A stretch of DNA of 40,673 nt from Spirochaetales bacterium (lineage in GTDB: Bacteria; Spirochaetota; Spirochaetia; JAIPGG01), in NCBI GenBank assembly GCA_021736255.1, contig JAIPGG010000015.1, forward strand, positions 1-40,673, in the 5' to 3' direction. The notes beneath the pieces are model-generated. The model was not told where the DNA came from. It made no database searches and saw nothing but the letters and a program-made list of their open reading frames with translations. Below are positions 8,146 through 16,855 of the stretch, in pieces. Both the position numbers and the translations under genes were made by a program. The stretch's first letter is position 1, and each line of letters opens with the position of its first letter.

Positions 8146-10390
8146 TTGGTAGTTGTTCCTCTTGTTCGAATAAGAGTGTACGGTTTTCGGTATAATCAAG
8201 ATAAAATCGTCCGGATGCGGTGAGTTGTCCTCCGCCGTCGATCAGAAGGCGGAACTGTAATGGGACAGGAGGATTGTGGCCAAAGAGGAGTACTGCAGAC
8301 CGATTCCCATCTCCCATTTGAAATGGAACAGGGGATCTCAGTATGTTGAAGGAGGTTTCTCCGCTTAATGTCAACATCAGTCTTCGTCGAATAAGCTGAT
8401 GATCCGAATCAATATTGGAGAGATCTTGGTTGGTATGAATTGAGACAATTCTGTGACCGAGTACTTCTCCGGTAGAACCTGAGATCGTAAATGGAGCTTC
8501 TGTTTCCGGGAGGATGGTCAATTGAGCTTTTTCAGTTTTATTTTCTACAGAAGGCTTGGCGTCCAAGGTCAAAAAATATATTGAAGCTGAAAGCACCAAA
8601 AGGGCGGTAAGAGGCACCATCATATGGAGGCTTCTTCCTTCTTTATGGTGACGGAGCCATATGCGGATAAGAAGAAACAGAAAGGGAAGCATGCTGGTGC
8701 TAACAAGAATGTTCCCTGCTATGGGAGAAAAAAGCACAACACGAAGAATTCCATTCGCTTCAAGGTTAACCATGTCGTAGCCTGCTTGCACTATCAGTAA
8801 GGGAGAGGCAAGCATTAAAACAAAACTAAACCATCGGATTTTTATCAGATTGGAAAAGGAAACGAGAAAAAACGCCCAAATAATATAATATGCAAAAGTA
8901 ATGTCTCCGGATGCATACACCGGAATTAAAACGGCCAGAAGCAACCCAGCTGAGTATCCCCAGAAACCCTCTTCCGGCGGGAAGCGCAGACGTGCAAGAA
9001 GCGGGGCCAGGGCAAGTAATACCGCCGAAGATGTTGCTGTTTTGAATAAAACAAGATAGCCGGTATATTCGGTCCATACTTGTGGATCCGCCATAGGAAG
9101 AAGCGAGGCCAGCAGTGCTACTCCTGCATTGATTACAAAGAAAGCGCCGACCAGTATGCCGACTTTCCACCAGTGACGGATAACATGCATGAAATCAGCA
9201 GTTACCCAGCCGGGAAAAGAGAAAACGAGAGCTAAAGTGATGGCAATCAAGAGGAGAAATACGGCAATGTACCAGTATTCAGAGATAAAAACCGTACGTC
9301 CGAAGATCTTGAAGGTGAGGTAATTTTTGTCCCATTTTCTCGGTATTCCTTTATCGAGGGAACCAATCAAAGAATCAAGGGCTTCAGTCAACTTCATGGA
9401 GAGTTCGACTTGTTCGCCTTTATGATCATCTGCTGCGCGTGCCTGTGCCTCCGCCCCGTCAGGTGTTTCGCTCAGACGTATTGCCGGAAAGCCGGCAGAA
9501 AGAAATGGTTCTGTAACCGGGTCCTCTTCGGAAAAAGGGAACCGTCGAAGCTGATTCCTGCTCCCGTTAAAGGAAAAAGATAAACTATGATCGGTCAAGC
9601 TCTTCGCCAGGTCACGGACCAGCCACAGAGGTGGGACTATTCCGCCGCCGCCGCCGGAGACATCGAGTTTGCGGAAAACACCTGCGATATCCAGGTAAAC
9701 TACGGCCGCGGTAGATTCCGGAAAAAAGCCTTCAAGAAAGGTTCTGCTTCCCAGAAGGGAACGCGGCTGTCCGCTGTTATTTAAGGAGGCAGTTTCGAAT
9801 TCCGCACCCGCAAAAAGTATTTTGACGTTTATCGGCGGAGGTTTGCCGGTGCTTTTTTTGCTGCCGAGCCGTAAGGCAAGATTGAGTGCAGTTGCAGCCG
9901 GAATAGTATACCGTCGGTTCTCTTTTGCTCCAGTCCGATGGTTGAGAGGAGCTACAATTACAAGCGTATCCTCTTGTATTCCACGAATTTCGGCTTCGAT
10001 GATGGATGAAAAAGAATGGTTGTCTTTCAGGCGGCCTATGGATCGGTGGTTGTACGGTATATGAGCATCTTTTAAATTTTTTTGTATAATTCTAACGAGC
10101 ACCTGTTCATTTACTGATCCTTCAGGTCTCGGGGCCGTTAACGAGACCAGAGAGGTTGTGCGTATTGCCGCAGCTTGTTTTGAACCGTGAAGCTCTAGGA
10201 TCTGGTGTTTTCCTGTTTTCGTCTGATCCGCCGGCTCAATATAAATTGGTTCCGGTATTTCGTCGGATTCGAGTTGTTCGGAAACGGCACCTGCGGCCGC
10301 GCTAAAAGGCAAAAAAAATAAAATGGTAATAATAATACCGAAAAACATGAAAATATTTACATGTCCGGTCGTTGGAGATGGATTTTTCAT
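8138..10390 (-). CDS. Polytopic membrane protein with degenerate M28-peptidase-like ectodomain
   Basis: A 750-residue protein of unknown role. An N-terminal signal or anchor segment (about 12-34) is followed by an exported region resembling M28 aminopeptidases: VIVAPLNH where the family has a metal-binding AHYDS, ILFAGAEFE where it has an AEE motif, then LGSRTFLEGFFPE, VVYLDIAG and FLSAGFPAIRL. The usual zinc ligands are mostly missing, so catalysis is unlikely. From about residue 370 to 610 there are eight or so hydrophobic segments, then a C-terminal soluble domain of about 130 residues. The arrangement recalls M28-plus-membrane proteins such as eukaryotic GPAA1, but that is only an architectural likeness. 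It is the first gene of an operon with dinB. GAGGG lies about 9 nt before the ATG. Confidence 0.75.
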   Translation of the reverse strand: MKNPSPTTGHVNIFMFFGIIITILFFLPFSAAAGAVSEQLESDEIPEPIYIEPADQTKTGKHQILELHGSKQAAAIRTTSLVSLTAPRPEGSVNEQVLVRIIQKNLKDAHIPYNHRSIGRLKDNHSFSSIIEAEIRGIQEDTLVIVAPLNHRTGAKENRRYTIPAATALNLALRLGSKKSTGKPPPINVKILFAGAEFETASLNNSGQPRSLLGSRTFLEGFFPESTAAVVYLDIAGVFRKLDVSGGGGGIVPPLWLVRDLAKSLTDHSLSFSFNGSRNQLRRFPFSEEDPVTEPFLSAGFPAIRLSETPDGAEAQARAADDHKGEQVELSMKLTEALDSLIGSLDKGIPRKWDKNYLTFKIFGRTVFISEYWYIAVFLLLIAITLALVFSFPGWVTADFMHVIRHWWKVGILVGAFFVINAGVALLASLLPMADPQVWTEYTGYLVLFKTATSSAVLLALAPLLARLRFPPEEGFWGYSAGLLLAVLIPVYASGDITFAYYIIWAFFLVSFSNLIKIRWFSFVLMLASPLLIVQAGYDMVNLEANGILRVVLFSPIAGNILVSTSMLPFLFLLIRIWLRHHKEGRSLHMMVPLTALLVLSASIYFLTLDAKPSVENKTEKAQLTILPETEAPFTISGSTGEVLGHRIVSIHTNQDLSNIDSDHQLIRRRLMLTLSGETSFNILRSPVPFQMGDGNRSAVLLFGHNPPVPLQFRLLIDGGGQLTASGRFYLDYTENRTLLFEQEEQLPNE

Positions 10391-10420
10391 TTGACGGGGC
10401 CCTCGAGTTCGTGGTACAAA
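10391..10420 (+). promoter_or_regulatory. Candidate leaderless promoter of the nitroreductase gene
   Basis: TTGACG (10391-10396), 18 nt, TACAAA (10415-10420), 6 nt, ATG at 10427. No Shine-Dalgarno is present before this ATG. The -35 box touches the start codon of the divergent membrane-protein gene. Confidence 0.55.
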
Positions 10421-10426
10421 AGATGT

Positions 10427-10936
10427 ATGTCTCTGCTTCCCGAAATAGCCGGCTGGAAAAGCAATACCTCCTTTCTGGATACTGCGGTGGATCGATCAAT
10501 CATTCTCAGAGTCCTCGATGCCGGCAGACGGGCACCCTCCGCCAAGAATCGTCAGGCATGGCGTTTCGTTGCTATAACAGAGGAAGAAAAACGAAAGCAG
10601 ATTCATGAAGCTGCTTATCAGGAACCTCACCTCATTGAAGCTCCGGTAATTATTGCCGGGTGTACCACCAATATTGATTACCGAATGCCCAACGGCCAGC
10701 TCTCTTATCCCATAGATATAAGCATAGCCCTTTCTTTCATGATGCTCCAGGCCCGCCACGAGGGATTGGAAACCTGCCCGGTAACGACTTTCATGGAACA
10801 AGAGGTAAAGGAAGTGCTTACTGTTCCGTATGCAATGAGAGTTGTAATGCTTCTTTTGGTGGGATACGGAAACGATCAATCCGAACCCCGGCAGCGTCTG
10901 CCTCTGGAAGACGTAATTTCTTTCAATCACTGGTAA
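10427..10936 (+). CDS. Nitroreductase family protein (flavin-dependent)
   Basis: A 169-residue FMN-binding oxidoreductase of the nitroreductase fold. RRAPSAKNRQAWRFV near residues 34-48 is the phosphate- and flavin-contact motif (R-x-SP/S-x-N-x-Q-PW/AW), and YPIDISIALSFMMLQARHEGLETCPV follows in the dimer interface; the end has LLLVGYG. The substrate is not predictable: the family reduces nitroaromatics, quinones and enones. The ATG at 10427 is chosen because the residues before it do not fit the family and because a promoter places the transcript start at this codon. It is divergent from the M28-like gene, 36 nt between start codons, and its last 10 bp overlap the end of ddl on the other strand. 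Confidence 0.88.
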   Translation: MSLLPEIAGWKSNTSFLDTAVDRSIILRVLDAGRRAPSAKNRQAWRFVAITEEEKRKQIHEAAYQEPHLIEAPVIIAGCTTNIDYRMPNGQLSYPIDISIALSFMMLQARHEGLETCPVTTFMEQEVKEVLTVPYAMRVVMLLLVGYGNDQSEPRQRLPLEDVISFNHW

Positions 10937-12039
10937 TCACGTTTTCTGCTGAGCAGTTGTACCTGTTCCGCTTTTTCTGCGGCCAGCTTTATCAACCTGT
11001 CGATCAAAAATGGAAATTCCAGCCCAGAATGGGCGCATAGTTTGGGAAACATGCTGATCCTGGTAAAGCCGGGAAGGGTGTTTACCTCATTCAGATACAC
11101 TTTCCCGGATTTTCGTTCAAGGAAAAAGTCGACCCGTGCCATTCCTTCGATTCCTGCAGCATCGACAGCCTGCTCTGCGATCTTTTTTATATAGCTGGTA
11201 TATTCCTCGTTGATTTCAGCGGGAATCGACAGATGTGCACCATCCGGGTCGAGATATTTCGACTCATAATCGTAGTAATCTGAACGTGGAATAATCTCCC
11301 CGATACTGCATGCCCTCGGGACTGCATTTCCGATGACCGAACATTCGAGTTCCCGTGCATCGAGAAACGGTTCGATCAGAGCGGTTCTGTCATAGTGAAA
11401 CGCACGTTCGAGTGCTTTTTCGAGTTCAGCCCTGTTTTCCGCACTCCCGGTTCCTACCGAGGAACCCCCGGCCGAGGGTTTTACAAAAACCGGGTATCCG
11501 AAATGTTCCTCCGCTTCTTTGAAAAAGCGGGAACGCAGAGAAGAATCGGCAAAATCTGCTGATTTTACCGTCGAAAATGGAACTACCGGAAGATCTGATT
11601 GCTGCCAGAGCCGCTTTATTACCGCTTTTTCCATACCCAGTGCTCCGGCGAGAACCCCGGCGCCGACATAATCGAGCCCTGCTGTCTCCAGTGTGCCCTG
11701 AAGGACACCATCTTCTCCGTTCGTGCCGTGAAGGACAGGAAAGACCATATCGATTTCCAGTGGGCCCGCTGCTGTATGAAGCCCATCGCCGGGAAGAATC
11801 ATGACCTGCCGGCGCGGGTCTTGCTTTAGCGGGAGGGGAGAGGGAATGGAAGCTGTATCCTGTTCATCGTTCGATTTGCTTAGTTCGGGCTGTAGATACC
11901 ATTTTCCCTCCGGATCGATCCCGATAACGGTAATCGCGTACCGGTCCCGGTTGATATTCCGAAGAACTGCCGCCGCAGATTGCAGCGAGACCTCGTGCTC
12001 CCCGGATTTTCCGCCATAAAGTATACAAAGATTCATCAT
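10927..12039 (-). CDS. ddl: D-alanine--D-alanine ligase
   Basis: ATP-grasp ligase that makes D-Ala-D-Ala for the peptidoglycan stem peptide, cytoplasmic, 370 residues. ILYGGKSGEHEVSL opens the protein; HGTNGEDGVLQG, VFVKPSAGGSSVGTG, YYDYESKYLDPDG and NEVNTLPGFT follow in order. The Tyr in the YYDYESKY loop corresponds to the residue that favours D-Ala over D-lactate in Ddl enzymes, so a vancomycin-type D-Lac ligase is not suggested. The ATG overlaps the murE stop (ATGA); a second ATG follows directly. Together with murE it forms a two-gene cell-wall operon. The 3' end overlaps the convergent nitroreductase by 10 bp. Confidence 0.95.
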   Translation of the reverse strand: MMNLCILYGGKSGEHEVSLQSAAAVLRNINRDRYAITVIGIDPEGKWYLQPELSKSNDEQDTASIPSPLPLKQDPRRQVMILPGDGLHTAAGPLEIDMVFPVLHGTNGEDGVLQGTLETAGLDYVGAGVLAGALGMEKAVIKRLWQQSDLPVVPFSTVKSADFADSSLRSRFFKEAEEHFGYPVFVKPSAGGSSVGTGSAENRAELEKALERAFHYDRTALIEPFLDARELECSVIGNAVPRACSIGEIIPRSDYYDYESKYLDPDGAHLSIPAEINEEYTSYIKKIAEQAVDAAGIEGMARVDFFLERKSGKVYLNEVNTLPGFTRISMFPKLCAHSGLEFPFLIDRLIKLAAEKAEQVQLLSRKRDYQ

Positions 12040-13562
12040 TCGCTGTTTTCCTCGGTAGTTTTCATTATATCTTTCAAAAGAGAACGTGCGGTTTCGGCTT
12101 CGTCCCAGGGACGACTGCCTGTTGAATACTGGATGCTTCCTTCGTGTCCCTTTCCCAGCAGCAGAACCGTATCGCCTTTCGCTGCGATCCCCAGGGCGGT
12201 TTGGATTGCCGTTTTCCTGTCGGGAATAAGAAAGAGGTCTTTGTTTTCCGTATGGCTGCTGCAGGCATCAGCTATCTCTCGGATGATGGCCATCGAATCT
12301 TCTCCCCGGGGATCCTCATCAGTCAGTATGATAATGTCGGAATAAGTATCGGCAATTTCACCCTGGAGCCGCCGCTTTCTGGTGTCACGTTCGCCTGCGG
12401 AACCGAAAACAGTTATGCATCGGCCGGGTGTCAGATGGCGGACCGCCGGGAGAAGCCTGGAGAAAGCCCCCGGGGTATGCGCATAATCGATGAGTACCGT
12501 AAAGGTTTGGCCCATCCGCAACGTTTCCATTCTTCCCGGCACGGGTCGGAGGGTCTGGAGGCGTTCTGCAATATCCGATAACGGACGGCCGGTCAGTTTA
12601 TGGACCGTAAGAACGGCGGCTGCAGCATTTTCTACAAAGAAATCGCCCGGTATTGAAAGGCGGCCGAGGGATTCTTGGCCGCTGCCTGCCGAAAGCGCTT
12701 TCAAATACAGCCGGCTCCCTGCGAGGCCTTCCGAAACGGAACGAAAAGACAGATCGAAATTGATTTCCCGGCCGTACCGGTAGACAGAAGCTGAAGAAGC
12801 CTGTACAAAAAATCCCGCTTCCTGATGGTCCCCGTTGACAACGCCGAAGCCGTCTTCCCGGAGCGCGGCAAAGAGTCTTCCTTTGTCCCGGCGGTACTGC
12901 TCGTAACTCCCGTGGAATTCCAGATGTTCGTGACTGATGTTGGTAAAGACGGCGGTACGAAAACGCAGGCCCTCCAGGCGGGATGTGCGGGGAGAAAGTC
13001 CGTGAGAGGTAGCCTCTATCACCGCATACCGGCAGCCGTTTTCGTACATTCGGGCAAGGATTTGTTGAATCTCGGGGGCTTCAGGGGTGGACTGACGGAA
13101 AGGATTGGATTCTGTGCCATCTCCAGCATCATAGGCGACTGTAGAGAGGTATCCGGTCGGTTGTCCGAGGCTGGTTAACAGTTGATGGATGAAGGATACG
13201 GTGGAGCTCTTTCCGTCTGTTCCGGTAACGCCGATCAGTTCGAGTTTTTCTCCAGGATAATCGAAGAGGGCGGCAGAGATTTTGCTCATTTCCCGTCGGG
13301 TATTATCTGTTTGCAGATAGGTAATGCCGGGAAGGAACTGGGGCGGTTCCCCCTGATAAAGAACGGCAGAAGCCCCAGCGTCGACAGCCTGACGAATAAA
13401 ATTTTTGCCGTCTGTATGGATGCCGGGAAGAGCAACAAAAAGATCCCCCGGCCGGGTGCGCCGGGAGTCGTAAGAGATACCGTTTATCTTTTTCCATAGA
13501 TCACCATGGACATCGCTTATGTTGCAGCCTGTGGTGATTTTTGATATGCTCTTCGACACCAT
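12036..13562 (-). CDS. murE: UDP-MurNAc-L-Ala-D-Glu ligase for the third stem residue (MurE)
   Basis: Mur ligase that adds the diamino acid to UDP-MurNAc-dipeptide, 508 residues. SYDSRRTRPGDLFVALPG in the N-terminal domain, the P-loop GVTGTDGKSS at 111-120, IEATSHGL, FTNISHEHLEFHG and GKGHEG are all present. The specificity site reads DEDPRGED at 415-422: the Arg that contacts meso-DAP is kept, but the preceding Asn of the DAP-type DNPR motif is Asp. Spirochaetes commonly use L-ornithine, so the amino acid added is uncertain. No Shine-Dalgarno precedes the ATG at 13562; instead a promoter ends 6 nt before it. ddl follows with a 4-nt overlap. Confidence 0.93.
   Translation of the reverse strand: MVSKSISKITTGCNISDVHGDLWKKINGISYDSRRTRPGDLFVALPGIHTDGKNFIRQAVDAGASAVLYQGEPPQFLPGITYLQTDNTRREMSKISAALFDYPGEKLELIGVTGTDGKSSTVSFIHQLLTSLGQPTGYLSTVAYDAGDGTESNPFRQSTPEAPEIQQILARMYENGCRYAVIEATSHGLSPRTSRLEGLRFRTAVFTNISHEHLEFHGSYEQYRRDKGRLFAALREDGFGVVNGDHQEAGFFVQASSASVYRYGREINFDLSFRSVSEGLAGSRLYLKALSAGSGQESLGRLSIPGDFFVENAAAAVLTVHKLTGRPLSDIAERLQTLRPVPGRMETLRMGQTFTVLIDYAHTPGAFSRLLPAVRHLTPGRCITVFGSAGERDTRKRRLQGEIADTYSDIIILTDEDPRGEDSMAIIREIADACSSHTENKDLFLIPDRKTAIQTALGIAAKGDTVLLLGKGHEGSIQYSTGSRPWDEAETARSLLKDIMKTTEENSE
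13522..13550 (+). promoter_or_regulatory. Possible promoter of the queD-like/methylase pair
   Basis: TTGCAG (13522-13527), 17 nt, TATGCT (13545-13550), giving a start near 13557 and a leader of about 50 nt. It lies inside the first codons of murE on the other strand. Confidence 0.35.
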
Positions 13563-13568
13563 CGTCGT

Positions 13569-13597
13569 ATGGTAGCAACAGCATTCGGCTTCTGCAA
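13569..13597 (-). promoter_or_regulatory. Candidate leaderless promoter of murE
   Basis: On the minus strand: TTGCAG (13592-13597), 17 nt, TACCAT (13569-13574), 6 nt, ATG at 13562. No Shine-Dalgarno is present. Confidence 0.5.
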
Positions 13598-13605
13598 GAG
13601 CGGTT

Positions 13606-13974
13606 ATGTATCAGGTACGAACGGAAGACCATTTCGCCGCAGCTCATTTCCTCGCCAGTTATCACGGTAAGTGCGAACGGGTGCACGGACACAATTACCG
13701 GGTGCGTTTGACCTGTGAGGGACAGGAGCTGGATGAGGGGGGAATGCTCGTTGATTTCGGCGTGCTCAAACAAGCCCTGAAGACAGTGCTCCTGGAACTC
13801 GACCACACCAACCTGAACGACCATCCGGAATTTGCCCGGGCAGGGGACCCGAGCGCTGAACACATTGCTGAATTCATCTACCGCCGGGTTCACCGGCAAT
13901 TACCCGATGCACCGCTGACCATGGTCGAAGTCTTTGAAACGGACAAGAACCGTGCAGCCTATCTTCCCGACTGA
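13606..13974 (+). CDS. queD: 6-carboxytetrahydropterin synthase-like protein (QueD/PTPS family)
   Basis: A 122-residue PTPS-fold enzyme. Three zinc-binding His are visible (His14, His27, His29), with Cys23 in the C-x3-HGH arrangement that marks QueD-type enzymes of queuosine synthesis rather than animal pyruvoyl-tetrahydropterin synthase. DHTNLND and the late Glu in VEVFET complete the active site. QueD turns dihydroneopterin triphosphate into 6-carboxytetrahydropterin, the second step towards the queuosine base. No other que gene is in the window. The start has only a weak AAGAG site 5 nt upstream. Its 3' end overlaps the methylase gene. Confidence 0.88.
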   Translation: MYQVRTEDHFAAAHFLASYHGKCERVHGHNYRVRLTCEGQELDEGGMLVDFGVLKQALKTVLLELDHTNLNDHPEFARAGDPSAEHIAEFIYRRVHRQLPDAPLTMVEVFETDKNRAAYLPD

Positions 13975-15733
13975 GACCGGCCCAGCACCGGTTACCGGTA
14001 ACAATCCCCCCATCGGAAAAGAGATTCCCTACCTGCAGGACCAGCTGATAGCCTATATCGGCAACAAGCGGGCTCTGCTCGGGTTCCTTGCGGAGGTCTT
14101 CCGCTCCCTCGCGGACTCGCTGTCTGCAGAGAATGCGAACGGTAGAATCAAATTCCTCGATGTCTTTGCAGGGTCTGGAGCGGTAGCAAGGCTTGCAAAC
14201 TATCTCGGTTATCAAGTAGCTGCCAACGACTGGGAACCCTATTCCTACTATTTGAACTCAGCATATCTTACTGTCCGTGCCGATGAGCTGAACGGGCTTT
14301 TTCCCGATGCAGGCGGATTCCAGGCTGTGCTCGACCGGCTCAATACCGATGAAGGAAGCTATGAAGCATACCTCAGCCGGTTTTATGCCCCCCAAAATAC
14401 GGCAGATGCTGATTACCGCACCGAGCGCCTCTTTTATACACGGGAGAATGCCGTCTTTCTCGACCGTGCGCGGGAGCGGATAGAACAGTGGTACCCCGGC
14501 TGGAGCAGATTGCCGGCCGATTCACGGGCGGCAAAAAGTGTTCTCCTGTCGGGGCTCATCTACCAAGCGGCAACCCATGTAAACACCTCCGGGGTATTCA
14601 AGGCCTGTCACAAGGGCTTCGGCGGCCATGGGCAGGACGCCCTCGAGCGTATTATGAGGCCGATGCAGCTTTCCCGGCCGATACTGATAAACGGTTCCCC
14701 GGAAAACCGGGTAACGCAGGAGGATGCGGCGGATTTTGTTTCAAAGCGGAGCGGGGATATCTGTTATCTTGACCCGCCCTATACCGTGCATCAATACGGG
14801 AGCAATTACCACTTGCTCAATACCCTCGCCCTGTGGGATAAACCCGAGGTAAACCAGGAACGGGGATACGACGGCCGGCTCAAGGAAAAGGCCGGTATCC
14901 GCAGGGACTGGAAGAAGACGCGTTCTGCCTACTGCTATAGCAGCCAGGCCGAAGATGCCCTGAACGATCTTCTCCGGCACATAGATGCCCGTTATATTGT
15001 CCTGAGTTACAACAGCGACGGGCTCATCCCTTATGACAGGCTTCTCGAGCTTTTATCCCGGCGGGGAAGCGTACGGGTGGAGAGCCGCCCGTATGTTACC
15101 TACCGTGGGGGCAGAAGAAGCAACAGCGTCAAGGCGAGCACCTTCGAATTTCTGATGATCGTGGACACAAGCCGGGCTTTTTCTCCCCGCCAACGCAGCC
15201 GGGCTGAATCACTCTATTACCGTCATCGGTTGAGGGTGCTGCTGCAGTCTTCCTTTTGCCCGGACAAGATAATCGAACAATTTCCCGAGAGGGCTGGGAA
15301 CGAGGGGATGGAGGATGGAAGTCTTTTTGTTTCTTCTCTAGGGGAAAAAGGGCGGTCCCTCAGACTGCCCATGGAAAGATGGTACCGATTCAAAGTGGTT
15401 CCGCAGGAAATTGAATCTCTCCGGCTCAGCGAGATTCAAAGATTGATCGACCGGCTGGAAATCTGCCTCTGCTCAGGGCGGATCGAGGAAGCAGGCGTGC
15501 TGCTCGAGATTCTTCAAGATCCGGAGCTTGAAAAGGCTGAGCGGGAACGGTATGCGGCGGAGCTGGTAAAGGTGTTGCGGTATCTTGCCCACCAAAAGTA
15601 CCGGGAGGATTTTCTCCGGTTGTGGGAAGCTGCAAAGCGAATCTTTTCCAATTCACTTCGGCCGGTTTCGGGAAAAAACAGGCAGGCCCTCGAGGCAGTG
15701 ATGGAACGGGCGCGCAGGCGGTTTAGCGGATAG
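13934..15733 (+). CDS. D12-class DNA adenine N6-methyltransferase with long C-terminal extension
   Basis: Up to 599 residues. The amino-methyltransferase core has YIGNKRALL at 41-49 (the D12-class opening motif), DVFAGSG at 76-82 (AdoMet loop) and the catalytic DPPY at 280-283, followed by HQYGSNYHLLNTL. About 190 C-terminal residues, rich in charged helices, have no motif I recognise. It should methylate adenine N6 in an unknown DNA site. No restriction nuclease or specificity subunit is nearby, so it looks like an orphan regulator-type methylase. The start is uncertain: TTG at 13934 overlaps the queD-like gene by 41 nt, GTG at 13952 by 23 nt; neither has a good ribosome-binding site and no ATG exists before the first motif. 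Confidence 0.85.
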   Translation: MKRTRTVQPIFPTETGPAPVTGNNPPIGKEIPYLQDQLIAYIGNKRALLGFLAEVFRSLADSLSAENANGRIKFLDVFAGSGAVARLANYLGYQVAANDWEPYSYYLNSAYLTVRADELNGLFPDAGGFQAVLDRLNTDEGSYEAYLSRFYAPQNTADADYRTERLFYTRENAVFLDRARERIEQWYPGWSRLPADSRAAKSVLLSGLIYQAATHVNTSGVFKACHKGFGGHGQDALERIMRPMQLSRPILINGSPENRVTQEDAADFVSKRSGDICYLDPPYTVHQYGSNYHLLNTLALWDKPEVNQERGYDGRLKEKAGIRRDWKKTRSAYCYSSQAEDALNDLLRHIDARYIVLSYNSDGLIPYDRLLELLSRRGSVRVESRPYVTYRGGRRSNSVKASTFEFLMIVDTSRAFSPRQRSRAESLYYRHRLRVLLQSSFCPDKIIEQFPERAGNEGMEDGSLFVSSLGEKGRSLRLPMERWYRFKVVPQEIESLRLSEIQRLIDRLEICLCSGRIEEAGVLLEILQDPELEKAERERYAAELVKVLRYLAHQKYREDFLRLWEAAKRIFSNSLRPVSGKNRQALEAVMERARRRFSG

Positions 15734-15739
15734 CCTGTT

Positions 15740-15776
15740 AAAAAAAGAGGCTGCCTGAGTTGTTTCCCAGGCAGCC
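15740..15776 (-). terminator. Rho-independent terminator after hflKC
   Basis: A perfect 9-bp stem (15749-15757 with 15768-15776) followed on the minus strand by TC and seven T (15740-15746). It lies 84 nt past the hflC stop. It may also slow transcription from the methylase gene, whose stop is at 15733. Its sequence is almost identical to the terminator at 35377-35412. Confidence 0.85.
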
Positions 15777-15859
15777 CCTTGTTGATTTTCTCGTTGTCCT
15801 TCGTTACCGGCTGCAGCTGAGAACCTGTCGGTTCGAAGCCAAAAGCCTGCTTTTATTCC

Positions 15860-16855
15860 TTATCTCCCCGTTTGATTGTAGAGATAATTAAAGTATTCCA
15901 TATCCGTAGAGAGGGTCTTCTTGAACTGCGGCATGGATCGCCTATAGGACTCCATGGCTCTCCAGAACTCGAAGAAACCAGGGTCCACCGAGTATGCATC
16001 TGCATAGATACTTGTGGCCTCAGCATCGGCTTGGCCCTTTATTGTCTCGGACTTCTGATAGGCCCGGGAAAGGATGGCCTTTTGTTCATTCTCGAGTTTA
16101 CCGAGCCATTCGGCCTTTTTCCCCTGTCCGTAGGACCGGAAGGCCTCAGCAATCTGGTTCCGTTCCTTGATCATCCGGTTGTAAACGCTCTCTGTCAGGT
16201 CGTCGGAGTAGCGGATTTGACGGATTACGATGTCGATAAGCTTGATTCCGAACTGAGGGGTAACTTCTTTTGCAGCTTTCAGCATATTTTGGGACAATTG
16301 CTCCCGCCCTTTGCTGACCTCTTGATATTCGGTGGAAGTGGCGGTCATGTTCCTCAGATCCTCAATACCCTCCGAATCGAGTTCGGCGGTTGACTGCTGC
16401 TGAATGACCTCGGTGCGATCGAGCTCGTTAATGATGTTTGAATTTCTAACGGCCTCCGGCAATTCATTCTTGGCGATTACAGTCCGTACCGAGGAATCGA
16501 TAACCTCGTCGAGACGGCCGTAGCCCTCGCTGACGGTATTTACCGCCTCATAGAAGAGTTGTGGATCGGTGATCTCCCAGCGGGCGGTGGTATCAACCCA
16601 GATGAACTGATTTTCCTTGGTTGGAACACGCTGCGGATCGCCGTCCCATGAAAGGATCCGTTTTGAATAACGGACCACCCGGTCTACTACCGGCATCTTG
16701 AAGTGAAGGCCGGCCTCGGTATAGGCACCGGTAATTCGTCCGAACCGTGTTACGACGGCTTGTTGGCCTTCTTCGATGATAAAAAGCGGGCCGACGGCAA
16801 GAAAGATAATAAGAATAATTGCTATGACTACCAGGGTTACGATGAGTTTTTTCAT
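15860..16855 (-). CDS. hflC: HflC, SPFH-family membrane protease modulator
   Basis: A 331-residue band-7 protein anchored by one N-terminal helix (about 4-26) with the bulk outside the cytoplasm. VVTRFGRI, AGLHFKMP, ITDPQLFYEAV and the coiled segment with RAYQKSETIKGQADAEA are typical. HflC and HflK form a large cage around the FtsH protease and modulate its action on membrane proteins. The ATG overlaps the hflK stop by 4 nt (ATGA). The C-terminal part SVDPGFFEFWRAMESYRRSM and EYFNYL matches HflC. ftsH is not in the window. Confidence 0.94.
   Translation of the reverse strand: MKKLIVTLVVIAIILIIFLAVGPLFIIEEGQQAVVTRFGRITGAYTEAGLHFKMPVVDRVVRYSKRILSWDGDPQRVPTKENQFIWVDTTARWEITDPQLFYEAVNTVSEGYGRLDEVIDSSVRTVIAKNELPEAVRNSNIINELDRTEVIQQQSTAELDSEGIEDLRNMTATSTEYQEVSKGREQLSQNMLKAAKEVTPQFGIKLIDIVIRQIRYSDDLTESVYNRMIKERNQIAEAFRSYGQGKKAEWLGKLENEQKAILSRAYQKSETIKGQADAEATSIYADAYSVDPGFFEFWRAMESYRRSMPQFKKTLSTDMEYFNYLYNQTGR

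Noticed and set aside
15830-15840. tRNA-like T-loop word GGTTCGAAGCC
   Set aside because: The flanking bases cannot form a 5-bp T stem, and no D arm, anticodon arm or acceptor stem is found within 90 nt.
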